A DNA stretch of 64,000 bases from Bacteroides sp. GTDB lineage: Bacteria > Bacteroidota > Bacteroidia > Bacteroidales > SM23-62. Both the position numbers and the translations under genes were made by a program. Numbering within the stretch: position 1 is the stretch's first letter; every line of letters begins with the position of its first letter. Positions 7,953-16,544 of this stretch are shown in pieces. The DNA lies in NCBI GenBank assembly GCA_011053095.1, contig DRHS01000137.1, positions 1 to 64,000 on the forward strand. The letters run 5' to 3'. Below the pieces are notes generated by a model. It was given only the letters and a program-made list of their open reading frames with translations, ran no database searches and was not told the origin of the DNA.

Positions 7953-10900
7953 ATGAGACCATTTATCGCTTTTGTTATTATTATTTTTTGTCTATTTCCT
8001 GCAAATGCGAGGGACCTGGATGAAATTAAGAAGAGCGGTAAGATCCGTATTGCTTTTACAGAAACCGATTATAATACAATAAACTATCCCCTTGCCATTG
8101 AATTCGCACGCTACCTTAATGTTGAACTTGAAGAGGTGACAATAGAATGGGACCAGGCATTCCAAATCAATGGTAAAATTCCGGATGATCTCAAAACCAA
8201 CCCGGAGGTTTCTTATACCCCGGAAATCTTCTCAAGTGTTGATGCAATTTTCAGCACATTTTCCATCCTCGAGTGGAGAAAAAAAATATTTGGCTTTTCA
8301 GAAACCCTTTATTCGGCTGAGTTGATCATGATCAGCGAGGAGGGCGACGCTCCGAAAAACTATGAGGAATTAAAAGGGAAAAGCATTGCCATGATGCGGG
8401 GAACAAGCTTCGAAAGCCGGATATCGGAAATAAACGAATCTATCGGTGGTGGAATTACAACAATTTTAACGGAGAACTCAGATGATGCAAAAAACCTTCT
8501 TACCAGCGGTGACGTATGGGGAGTCGTTCTGGATGCAGATGAAGCTCTGAATTTCAGGATCAATAATAACAATGAATTTAAGATAGGAATACCTATAAGT
8601 GCCGTCAGTAAAACGGCATATGCCGTTGAAAAGGGAAATTCCCTTCGTGAAGAAATAGAAAACTTTTTTGAGACTATTTCAAACAATGGTGTGCTTGACA
8701 GAATCTTCAACGATATGTTCGGCGTTACGTATTCATCTTATTTTCAGCAAATATCGAAGAATTCGCGCCTTGAGTTGCTTAACCGGGATCTGGGCGAGAT
8801 CCTTGAATCCAAAAAACTTGTTGTGGCCCTGAGGGAAAGAAATTTCGTTTACAAGGAGGGTGGACCTAAACAACTCATGCATGCCCTTGCTGAGGAGTTT
8901 GCAGATTTTCTGGGCGTACAGATGGAGTTTGTGATAACCCCATATTTTGCCAAATACTGGGAAACTGATGATGGGCAAGTCGTAAGGGATAGTTCTTACA
9001 CCCCGGAATGGTTCAATTATTATGATGTGGCATGCGAAGTAATTGCTCCTCTTGACTGGAGAACAAACAAGGTTGAACTGGTGGGTATATACCCTTCTGA
9101 ATATACTGTAATAGCAAAAAAGGATACCAGGATAAGAAGTATTGAAGATTTAAAAAACCTGTATGGAGTAACCTCCAGTCAAACAGTGTATGAACAAATT
9201 CTTCTCGAGAACGGGATTGACAGTTTCTATTTTGCCAAGGTAAATGATTATCTGAGTGATATCAAGGACGGGAAAGCAGATTATACCATCATTTATAATG
9301 CATTCTTCGAACTTTCTGATTATCCTGAACTGGAAGTTAAATTACCGCTTGGGGAACTTGTAGTTTCATGGGCAGTCAGGAAAGACCAGCCTGAATTAAA
9401 GTGGGCCCTTGAAGAATTCATTAAAAGATCCGAAGAAAAGGGATTGATTAATATCCTTATAAAAGCGATGAGGGGACAAACCCTTCAAACCACGGAAGAC
9501 TTCATCAGCAGCTATTATGAACGATTTCAGACTGGACAGCTTCCCTATGTTCTCTATGGTGTTGAGGATGGGCTTCCACAGGAAGATATATTTTCTATCT
9601 ACCAGGATAAGAAGGGATATATGTGGTTCGGTACAAACTCAGGGGTTGTAAAGTACAATGGTCGTGAAATGAAGGTATGGAATACTAATAATGGTCTTGT
9701 TGACAATACCGTTCTTGATATAAAGCAGGATACAGGGGGACTAATGTATTTTGCTACTTCAAAAGGTATAGCAGTATTTGAAGAGGATAGCATCGTGGAT
9801 AATATTCTGGAGGAGGTCTCGTTCAATAATATTTTTATAGACAGCTATGATACCAAATGGCTGCTGGGGGACGATGGCATTTACCTAATTGATCCCGAAT
9901 CAAACCTGACTCACTTTAATGATTCATGGCCTGAACTGCCGGACAATATTTACGATATCAGCGAAGATCCCGTAACCAGCGATAAATACATTGCAAGTTC
10001 GGAGGGTATCTTTATTTACTCCCTGGCCGATAATACCCTTACAAGAGTTTTTGATGAATATTGCTATTCCATTTTTATCGATGTGAATGACAGTGTCTGG
10101 ATCTCAACCCAGGATGGACTGTTCATATCAAGCCGAGGGGATTTTAGATCGGGACAGCTTCCAGATAGAAAAAGAAGGCTGAATAAAAGTCTGGATGTTT
10201 CAGGCGCGATCATTAAAGGTATTTACCAGAACAGCTTCGGATCAGTTTGGCTGATTTCTGACTCAGAAATTCTTCAGGTCCTCTCGACTGACCAGGAAGC
10301 CATTAAGTATGAGAAGGAAATTGGCCTGAACAATAATAATATCCTTTCGTTCTGGGTCGATCTTGAAGATAATATCTGGATCGGATTCTCTGGTGGACTG
10401 CAGAGACTGACTAATAAAAGGGGACTTCGGAATTTTTATCCGAATACAATTAATTCCTATATCTACTCTTCTTTTGAAGACAAATATGGAAGGATATGGA
10501 TTGCCTCCAATAATGGCATATATTATTATAGCGATAACCTTGTTAATTTCTCATCAAAACTTTCCTCTCAGACTGAAAAATTCTGTGCTACCCTACTACC
10601 TTCCGGAAACATCCTGGCGGCATCCTCCGAAGGATTATACGAGATCAGTGCCAATACCCTGCAGGTTGTCCGGCGACGTAAATTTTCAAATTATCTGCTG
10701 AGTATTGAAAATATTACTGTTTCTGAAAATGGTGAGATATTCCTGCTGACCGGTCTGAGTGGGGTCGTTTACTATATGAATGAATTCAGGTCTGATCCTC
10801 AGGTAATTGAAAACAAACAGACTACAAACATCTATCAGCTTATCGATTTGCATGGGACAATTATTGGTGGAAATAAGGATGAAATAGTGGACTTCCATGA

Positions 10901-12581
10901 TGGGAATTTCCGGACCATTGAAAGAATTGGTTGCAACATCTGGAATATGTGCAATACTGATGATGTATTATGGATGGGAAGTGATTGCGGCTTGTGGAAA
11001 TTTGAAGATGGTGAGTACCAGAAACAAAATGTACTTGGTGATAATACTGTGGTTAAGGCAATAGTCCCCGCAAAGAATAAAAACTATCTCTGGCTGGGTA
11101 CCAATAATGGATTTTCATATTACAATATCTCCAATAATGAAATAGAATTCACCATTGATTCTAAAGACGGGTTGCCTGGTAATGAGATTACGGTCGGAAA
11201 CCTGTTTATTGATGCCAATGACCTTCTATGGATCGGCACCTACCATGGATTGTCAAATTTCAATTTGAGGGCAAAAGCTACCCGCACATTTACTCCCCTT
11301 TGTTACATTGAAAGGATTATGCTTAATGGCGAGCCTATTGATAAAGAGAGTGGAAAGATCTTCAGGCATTTTGAAAATAATCTGATTTTTGAAATTTCAG
11401 GTTTATCATATTCAGACGAACGATCCATAGAATATGAATTCTATCTCAGGGGAGTCGAAAATGATTACTCATCCTACCACAAAGGTCCCGAATTCAAAGC
11501 ATACTATCCTAACCTTCCTGCTGGAAAATATGAATTCATATACAAAGCCAAGGGTAAAAACAATATCTGGGGATATGCCCAGAAATATGATTTCACAGTT
11601 AAAAAGGCCTGGTATCATACCTGGTGGTTCAGGATTGCACTTATTGTTCTGATTAGTTTCGGTGCCTGGTCTTTCTATAAGATCCGGGTTCGAGCTATTG
11701 AAGCACAGAAAAACAAGCTGGAACAACTTGTCAGGGAGAGAACCCATGAACTCGAAGTTGCTAATATTGAGATTGAGGCTCAACGAGACCTTGCCACTAT
11801 GCAGCGTGACAAAATTTCCCATCAGAAAAAAGAAATCGAAGATAGTATTTATTATGCCCAAAGAATTCAGCAATCTCTTCTCCCCTCTAAAGAATTCCTT
11901 GACCAGTTGTTGCCCGAACACTTTATTTATTTCAAGCCCAGGGATATCGTAAGTGGAGATTTTTACTGGTCAAATTTTATTCGCGGCAAGCTAATAATTA
12001 CAGCCGCCGACTGCACGGGACATGGTGTCCCTGGTGCATTTATGAGCATGCTCGGTATTGCTTTCCTTAATGATATAGTCAATAAACAGGAACAGATCGA
12101 TGCAAGTATTATCCTTGATCAGCTGCGAAATGAGATTATCCAGGCACTTGGACAAAGGGGAGCTGAAAGTGAATCAAAAGATGGAATGGATATGGCACTT
12201 TGCATAATTGACCGTGAAAACAAAACTCTTCAATTTGCAGGTGCAAATAACCCCCTGTACCATATCCGCAAGAAAGAACTCATGGAAACCAAAGGAGATA
12301 AAATGCCGGTATCCATTCATGAAACTATGCCATCTTTTACCAGCCACACAATAGAACTTGAAGAAGGCGATGCATTATACATTTTCTCAGATGGTTATCC
12401 GGATCAGTTTGGTGGACCAAGAGAGAAAAAATTCATGTACAAGTCCTTTAAAAATCTCCTTACTGACATCTCGGATAAATCCATGCAGGATCAGGCAGAT
12501 ATCCTTGAGAAAACTATGGCTGACTGGCAGGGAATACTTGAACAGATCGACGATATGGTTATCATTGGTATTCGTATTTGA
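7953..12581 (+). CDS. Giant sensor: two solute-binding domains, regulator propeller, Y_Y_Y, membrane segment and SpoIIE phosphatase
   Basis: 1542 residues from the ATG at 7953 (1550 from the GTG at 7929). In order: signal peptide 1-19 ending ANA; a family-3 type solute-binding domain about 25-250; a second one about 265-520 (opening VVALRERNFVYKEGG); two-component-regulator propeller repeats about 530-1100 with recurring 'W-GT-NG' blades (MWFGTNSGVVKYNG, IWIASNNGIYYY, LWIGTYHGLSNF); a Y_Y_Y domain about 1140-1215; one membrane segment about 1225-1245; a coiled coil about 1247-1310; and a PP2C-type SpoIIE domain with metal-site motifs VSGDFYW, AADCTGHG and FSDGY. The solute-binding domains should sense periplasmic ligands, and the phosphatase should act in the cytoplasm, probably on an anti-anti-sigma-type protein. 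No STAS or RsbW-like partner is in the window. Confidence 0.85.
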   Translation: MRPFIAFVIIIFCLFPANARDLDEIKKSGKIRIAFTETDYNTINYPLAIEFARYLNVELEEVTIEWDQAFQINGKIPDDLKTNPEVSYTPEIFSSVDAIFSTFSILEWRKKIFGFSETLYSAELIMISEEGDAPKNYEELKGKSIAMMRGTSFESRISEINESIGGGITTILTENSDDAKNLLTSGDVWGVVLDADEALNFRINNNNEFKIGIPISAVSKTAYAVEKGNSLREEIENFFETISNNGVLDRIFNDMFGVTYSSYFQQISKNSRLELLNRDLGEILESKKLVVALRERNFVYKEGGPKQLMHALAEEFADFLGVQMEFVITPYFAKYWETDDGQVVRDSSYTPEWFNYYDVACEVIAPLDWRTNKVELVGIYPSEYTVIAKKDTRIRSIEDLKNLYGVTSSQTVYEQILLENGIDSFYFAKVNDYLSDIKDGKADYTIIYNAFFELSDYPELEVKLPLGELVVSWAVRKDQPELKWALEEFIKRSEEKGLINILIKAMRGQTLQTTEDFISSYYERFQTGQLPYVLYGVEDGLPQEDIFSIYQDKKGYMWFGTNSGVVKYNGREMKVWNTNNGLVDNTVLDIKQDTGGLMYFATSKGIAVFEEDSIVDNILEEVSFNNIFIDSYDTKWLLGDDGIYLIDPESNLTHFNDSWPELPDNIYDISEDPVTSDKYIASSEGIFIYSLADNTLTRVFDEYCYSIFIDVNDSVWISTQDGLFISSRGDFRSGQLPDRKRRLNKSLDVSGAIIKGIYQNSFGSVWLISDSEILQVLSTDQEAIKYEKEIGLNNNNILSFWVDLEDNIWIGFSGGLQRLTNKRGLRNFYPNTINSYIYSSFEDKYGRIWIASNNGIYYYSDNLVNFSSKLSSQTEKFCATLLPSGNILAASSEGLYEISANTLQVVRRRKFSNYLLSIENITVSENGEIFLLTGLSGVVYYMNEFRSDPQVIENKQTTNIYQLIDLHGTIIGGNKDEIVDFHDGNFRTIERIGCNIWNMCNTDDVLWMGSDCGLWKFEDGEYQKQNVLGDNTVVKAIVPAKNKNYLWLGTNNGFSYYNISNNEIEFTIDSKDGLPGNEITVGNLFIDANDLLWIGTYHGLSNFNLRAKATRTFTPLCYIERIMLNGEPIDKESGKIFRHFENNLIFEISGLSYSDERSIEYEFYLRGVENDYSSYHKGPEFKAYYPNLPAGKYEFIYKAKGKNNIWGYAQKYDFTVKKAWYHTWWFRIALIVLISFGAWSFYKIRVRAIEAQKNKLEQLVRERTHELEVANIEIEAQRDLATMQRDKISHQKKEIEDSIYYAQRIQQSLLPSKEFLDQLLPEHFIYFKPRDIVSGDFYWSNFIRGKLIITAADCTGHGVPGAFMSMLGIAFLNDIVNKQEQIDASIILDQLRNEIIQALGQRGAESESKDGMDMALCIIDRENKTLQFAGANNPLYHIRKKELMETKGDKMPVSIHETMPSFTSHTIELEEGDALYIFSDGYPDQFGGPREKKFMYKSFKNLLTDISDKSMQDQADILEKTMADWQGILEQIDDMVIIGIRI

Positions 12582-12655
12582 TCCACCTATATGCAACCCC
12601 CGCTCTTTTCTTCTGTCTTTTTAATTAACAAGATCGATAACAAAACACTATACCT

Positions 12656-13234
12656 ATGAAAAAGATATTTGCATTTGTACTTATTACCCTGTCTTTCAGT
12701 GGACTAAAAGCGCAGGACAGCGAAATCCAGACTCTCTTCTCAGGCAATATCCGAATCAGTGGATTCGGAGGGCCCGCGATGAGTTTTACAACCATGCGGG
12801 GCGAATTTGCCCATATGATGGGTGGCGGCGGTGCCGTTCTTCTTGGAGATTTTTTTATTGGTGGTTATGGAGAGGGACTTACCAATGGTATTTCTGTCGG
12901 GGGCAACCGCTTAGATTTCGGACACGGGGGATTCTGGACCGGTTATTCCTTTATGGCAGCCCGGCCGTTGCATCCGACCATTTCGGCACAGATTGGATGG
13001 GGAAGCGCCGGAGAGCGGAGTCAGGATTATACCTATTATACCACAGACAATGTTTTTGTATTCAAACCCGCTATTGAGCTTGAAATGAATTTCACAAGAT
13101 TCTTCCGGCTTAGTGTTGGGGCACATTACCGGGTAGTCACCGGAGTCAATCCTGAATTGTATTCAGAACCGATGAGCAACTCTGATCTGTCTGGACCAGG
13201 AGCCTCACTAACCTTTAAATTTGGCTGGTTCTAA
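12656..13234 (+). CDS. Small predicted outer-membrane beta-barrel protein
   Basis: 192 residues with signal peptide MKKIFAFVLITLSFSGLKAQ. The mature part is glycine- and aromatic-rich with alternating strands (for example FRLSVGAHYRVVTG) and ends SLTFKFGWF. The closing aromatic residue is the usual signature of Bam-inserted barrels. I do not recognise a named family. It lies 74 bp after the giant sensor gene and before a strong terminator, so it is probably the last gene of that transcript or a short unit of its own. A functional link to the sensor is possible but only inferred from position. Confidence 0.6.
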   Translation: MKKIFAFVLITLSFSGLKAQDSEIQTLFSGNIRISGFGGPAMSFTTMRGEFAHMMGGGGAVLLGDFFIGGYGEGLTNGISVGGNRLDFGHGGFWTGYSFMAARPLHPTISAQIGWGSAGERSQDYTYYTTDNVFVFKPAIELEMNFTRFFRLSVGAHYRVVTGVNPELYSEPMSNSDLSGPGASLTFKFGWF

Positions 13235-13270
13235 AAGATTTCCTTTCCCACAAACATCATGTGATTACAG

Positions 13271-13307
13271 CGCGGGGGCTTTCAGATATAAAGTCCCCGT
13301 GTTTTTT
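13271..13307 (+). terminator. Intrinsic terminator before the GMC oxidoreductase gene
   Basis: A 12-bp stem is formed by CGCGGGGGCTTT (13271-13282) and AAAGTCCCCGTG (13290-13301) with two G-U pairs and a 7-base loop, followed by six T (13302-13307). The T-run is directly followed by the next gene's promoter element at 13310. Confidence 0.85.
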
Positions 13308-13309
13308 GC

Positions 13310-13317
13310 TATTTTTA
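13310..13317 (+). promoter_or_regulatory. -7-like element (TATTTTTA) next to the GTG start of the GMC oxidoreductase
   Basis: One mismatch to TAnnTTTG. It ends 4 bases before the GTG at 13322, so a transcript starting about 6 bases downstream would be leaderless or nearly so. Confidence 0.4.
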
Positions 13318-13321
13318 GCAT

Positions 13322-14920
13322 GTGTATGATTTTATAGTCATTGGTTCAGGTTTCGGTGGTAGTGTAGCAGCATTGCGCCTTGCAGAAAAAGGATATTCGA
13401 TCCTGGTAATTGAAAAGGGGAAACGGTATACCCATGAGGATTTCCCAAAATCCAACTGGAACCTTAGAAAATACCTGTGGATGCCCTCATTGAGATTTTT
13501 TGGATTCCAAAACCTTACGTTCAACCGTCATGCCAGCATTTTGAGTGGCACAGGAGTCGGAGGTGGCAGCCTCGTCTACGCAAACACGCTCTTTCATCCC
13601 CCTGATAAATTTTTTGAACATCCTTCCTGGAAAGCTTTTGGTGACTGGAAAAAGGTACTTTCCCCATTTTACGATACTGCTGCCTTTATGATGGGACGTA
13701 ATAAATACAACCGGCTGAACCCTGAGGACAAACTGCTTAAAGAAGTAGCGGAAGAAATGAACAGGTCCCATACCTTCGACAATGTGCAGGTTGGTGTTTA
13801 TCTTTCCGAGGATAAAGAAGAGAAAGATCCTTATTTCGGGGGACTCGGTCCTCTGAGAAGTCCCTGTACCGAATGTGCCGGATGCATGGTAGGTTGCAGG
13901 GAAAACTCGAAAAACTCACTCGATAAAAATTATCTTTATTTCGCTGAAAAATTTGGCGCCGGCATTATGGCCGAAACCACTGCCGAGAAAATTGAATACA
14001 AAAATGGTGAATACCTGGTCTATACAAAGTCCACTACATCCTTGTTTCCCGGCCGATCCGTTGTCTACAAAGGAGGTGGATTAATATTTGCCGGGGGAAC
14101 CCTTGGTACAATGGAGCTGTTGCTCAAACAAAAATTTAAGTACAAATCTCTTCCGGGTTTATCCGATCAGCTCGGACATGGGATACTGACAAATTCTGAA
14201 ACATTATGCGCCGTCTCGTCCATTCCACAGAAAATGAATAATGGACTTGCCATAACTTCAGTATTTAATCCCGATGATAATACCCATATCGAGATAGTAA
14301 AATACCCCGACAGGTCGAATGCATTAAAGGCATTTTATTCGCTTTCAGCAAGGGGAACCAGGTCCAATTTCCTGCGCTTTCTTATACTTGTCTGGAACAC
14401 TTTAAGCCAACCGTACAAGTTTTTGAAAGTGCTCTTTGATTTCCGGTGGTCAAATAATCTCGTGATTTTTCTGGTAATGCAGCATATAGAAAATGCAATG
14501 CGTATGATCTGGAAAAACAATATTTTCGGTGGTAAAATGACTATCGACAATACGGGTAAGAAAAAAGTACCTGCATATATTGATGTCGGACAAAAAGTGA
14601 TGGAAAGTTATGCCCGAAAATCAGGAGGGATCGCTCAAAACATTATTCTCGAAGTGCTTTTCAACCGGCCCACCACAGCCCATATACTCGGCGGATGTCC
14701 CATGTCTGACGAAAAGGACAGCGGGGTCGTTGATCCCCGTCTCAGAGTCCATGGATACAATAACATGTATGTTGTGGACGGATCGGTCATACAGGGAAAT
14801 ATCGGTGTCAACCCAAGTTTCACAATACTTGCAATGGCAGAATACGCAATGAGCCACATACCCGAAAAGGAAGGCAATAGTATTGTATCACTTGAAAAAC
14901 AATTGGAAGAAATCAGATGA
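13322..14920 (+). CDS. GMC-family FAD oxidoreductase (cholesterol-oxidase-like)
   Basis: 532 residues. The N-terminus YDFIVIGSGFGGSVAALRLAEKG is the FAD-binding beta-alpha-beta unit (GSGFGG) and begins right at the GTG start, so that start is likely real. GTGVGGGSLVYAN and the C-terminal GGCPM and VVDGSVIQGNIGVNPSFTI are hallmark segments of the cholesterol-oxidase-like GMC branch. Residues 182-192 form C182-x2-C185-x2-C188-x3-C192, a ferredoxin-like cysteine spacing that could hold an Fe-S cluster. The expected activity is oxidation of an alcohol or sterol-like substrate with FAD; the substrate is not known. The stop overlaps the start of the next gene (ATGA at 14917-14920), which indicates translational coupling to the SGNH lipoprotein. 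Confidence 0.82.
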   Translation: MYDFIVIGSGFGGSVAALRLAEKGYSILVIEKGKRYTHEDFPKSNWNLRKYLWMPSLRFFGFQNLTFNRHASILSGTGVGGGSLVYANTLFHPPDKFFEHPSWKAFGDWKKVLSPFYDTAAFMMGRNKYNRLNPEDKLLKEVAEEMNRSHTFDNVQVGVYLSEDKEEKDPYFGGLGPLRSPCTECAGCMVGCRENSKNSLDKNYLYFAEKFGAGIMAETTAEKIEYKNGEYLVYTKSTTSLFPGRSVVYKGGGLIFAGGTLGTMELLLKQKFKYKSLPGLSDQLGHGILTNSETLCAVSSIPQKMNNGLAITSVFNPDDNTHIEIVKYPDRSNALKAFYSLSARGTRSNFLRFLILVWNTLSQPYKFLKVLFDFRWSNNLVIFLVMQHIENAMRMIWKNNIFGGKMTIDNTGKKKVPAYIDVGQKVMESYARKSGGIAQNIILEVLFNRPTTAHILGGCPMSDEKDSGVVDPRLRVHGYNNMYVVDGSVIQGNIGVNPSFTILAMAEYAMSHIPEKEGNSIVSLEKQLEEIR

Positions 14921-16527
14921 TCCCTACCCTTCAAATAAGGCGAATAATCCTTTGCCTTCTGAATTCAGCATTAATATTCTTCACTGCTTGTGGTTCAGGA
15001 TCTGAAACAATATCGGAAGGGGATTTTTCTGTGCATATTCCATTTTTGGATGATGCACATATCGATGGAAATTTCGTTGACTGGCCGGAGTCCTATTCTC
15101 CCATTCGGGTTATATCTGATATATATGGGAATGCACCCGACTCTTTAGATATGTATGCCAGATTCAGGTTGGGATGGGACAGGGAAGGATTGCTGATACA
15201 GGCCGAGATAAACGATGATTCGATTTATGAAGATCCCGGGAAATTCTGGAATGGAGACGGTATTGAACTCTTTATAAGTCCCTCAATAGGATCATTTGAT
15301 ATCATCCAGATATCAGTGCGCCCATCACTTGAGCTTCCGGGTTCAACTGCATCCGTTATGTTTTATGATCACCGCAGAACCGATTCACTTAAATCCGTGA
15401 TCCCGGAAGCTGAATTCTGCAAATCCTTATCAAAAAACGGATACCGGATTGAGGGAAGAATCCCTTTAAAGATGCTGGGGATCAATAAGCCCGAGCCGGG
15501 GATGAATATCGCCGTACAGATCTATTTTAACGATTCCGACCGGGAGGAAGATTCCACTAATTTCAGCCTGCCCTGGTTTCCCGCACGTGAATCATACAGA
15601 AATCCGTATGCATTTCACAAAGTCAGACTAAGTCAGTCTTTTACTACTAGACCGGCACCGGAGGTTAGAGCCTATATTGTTGATGATAAAAAGCTTCACC
15701 TAAAAGTATTGTCTGAAAAACCATCCAAGGGGAAACAACTTGAAGTAATTGCAGGAGAATTTAAAAGAAAATTCAATCTCCAGAGTGAAAATGATCACCT
15801 GTTTACACAGTCCTGGGTCATTCCTTTGAAAAAAGCAAGCTGTGAAAAATCAAACCTTTCCTTTCTAAAAAACGATAGTGCATTTTTTGGAATTGAACAC
15901 TGTCTTCTTTTCAGGTCTTATGAGGAGCTTCCTGAACCCAACCGGTTTGAAGATGAGATCAGGATCTTTGAAATAATGGATCATTTCCGTCCCCCACCCC
16001 CTAATGCATTTTTATTTACAGGCAGCTCTACTATCCGGAAATGGAATAACCTGGAAAATGACCTACCAGGACTTGTCTTCATAAACAGGGGATTCGGCGG
16101 ATCCACAATGAATGATCTGAACTTCTACAGGGAGCGGATCGTATTTCCTTACAAGCCCTCAAGGATATATATTTACGAAGGAGACAACGACATCGCACGC
16201 GGAGCAAGTCCCACAGAATTCATTAAAGAATGTACAGAGTTCATCAATGCATGCAGGGATCGTATCCCGGATTCTGAGATTTACTTTATGTCAATTAAAC
16301 CAAGCCTTTCCCGGATGCGGAACTGGAAGGAGATGCAGGAAGCAAACAGGATGCTTGCAGAACTGCCATCCCGATTCGACAAGGTTCACTATATAGATAT
16401 CTCAACCGGCATGCTCAATGCAGAGGGAACTCCTAATAAAAATATCTTTGAAAGTGACAGATTGCATTTAAACGATCTTGGATATGTTATCCTGTCAAAA
16501 GCATTATGGTCATCACTATATGAATAA
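14917..16527 (+). CDS. Lipoprotein with CBM9-like domain and SGNH hydrolase domain
   Basis: 536 residues. The N-terminus ends its signal in LIFFTAC, a lipobox-like site near residue 26. Residues about 45-245 resemble a family-9 carbohydrate-binding domain as found in sugar-binding and heme-binding DOMON-like proteins (IDGNFVDWPE, NGDGIELFISP, MLGINKPEPGMNI). Residues about 360-535 are an SGNH/GDSL hydrolase: nucleophile region TGSSTI with Ser371, block II glycine in NRGFGGST, block III asparagine in EGDND, and the Asp/His pair in SDRLHLND. Such enzymes remove acyl or acetyl groups from glycans or lipids. Combined with the binding domain, a surface or periplasmic glycan esterase is a reasonable inference. 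Start codon and upstream stop overlap. Confidence 0.75.
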   Translation: MIPTLQIRRIILCLLNSALIFFTACGSGSETISEGDFSVHIPFLDDAHIDGNFVDWPESYSPIRVISDIYGNAPDSLDMYARFRLGWDREGLLIQAEINDDSIYEDPGKFWNGDGIELFISPSIGSFDIIQISVRPSLELPGSTASVMFYDHRRTDSLKSVIPEAEFCKSLSKNGYRIEGRIPLKMLGINKPEPGMNIAVQIYFNDSDREEDSTNFSLPWFPARESYRNPYAFHKVRLSQSFTTRPAPEVRAYIVDDKKLHLKVLSEKPSKGKQLEVIAGEFKRKFNLQSENDHLFTQSWVIPLKKASCEKSNLSFLKNDSAFFGIEHCLLFRSYEELPEPNRFEDEIRIFEIMDHFRPPPPNAFLFTGSSTIRKWNNLENDLPGLVFINRGFGGSTMNDLNFYRERIVFPYKPSRIYIYEGDNDIARGASPTEFIKECTEFINACRDRIPDSEIYFMSIKPSLSRMRNWKEMQEANRMLAELPSRFDKVHYIDISTGMLNAEGTPNKNIFESDRLHLNDLGYVILSKALWSSLYE

Positions 16528-16544
16528 AAACTCCATATATTAAT

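Noticed and set aside
11469-11921. A 150-codon minus-strand frame within the giant sensor gene.
   Set aside because: It opposes the Y_Y_Y, membrane and coiled-coil region whose coding sense is certain.
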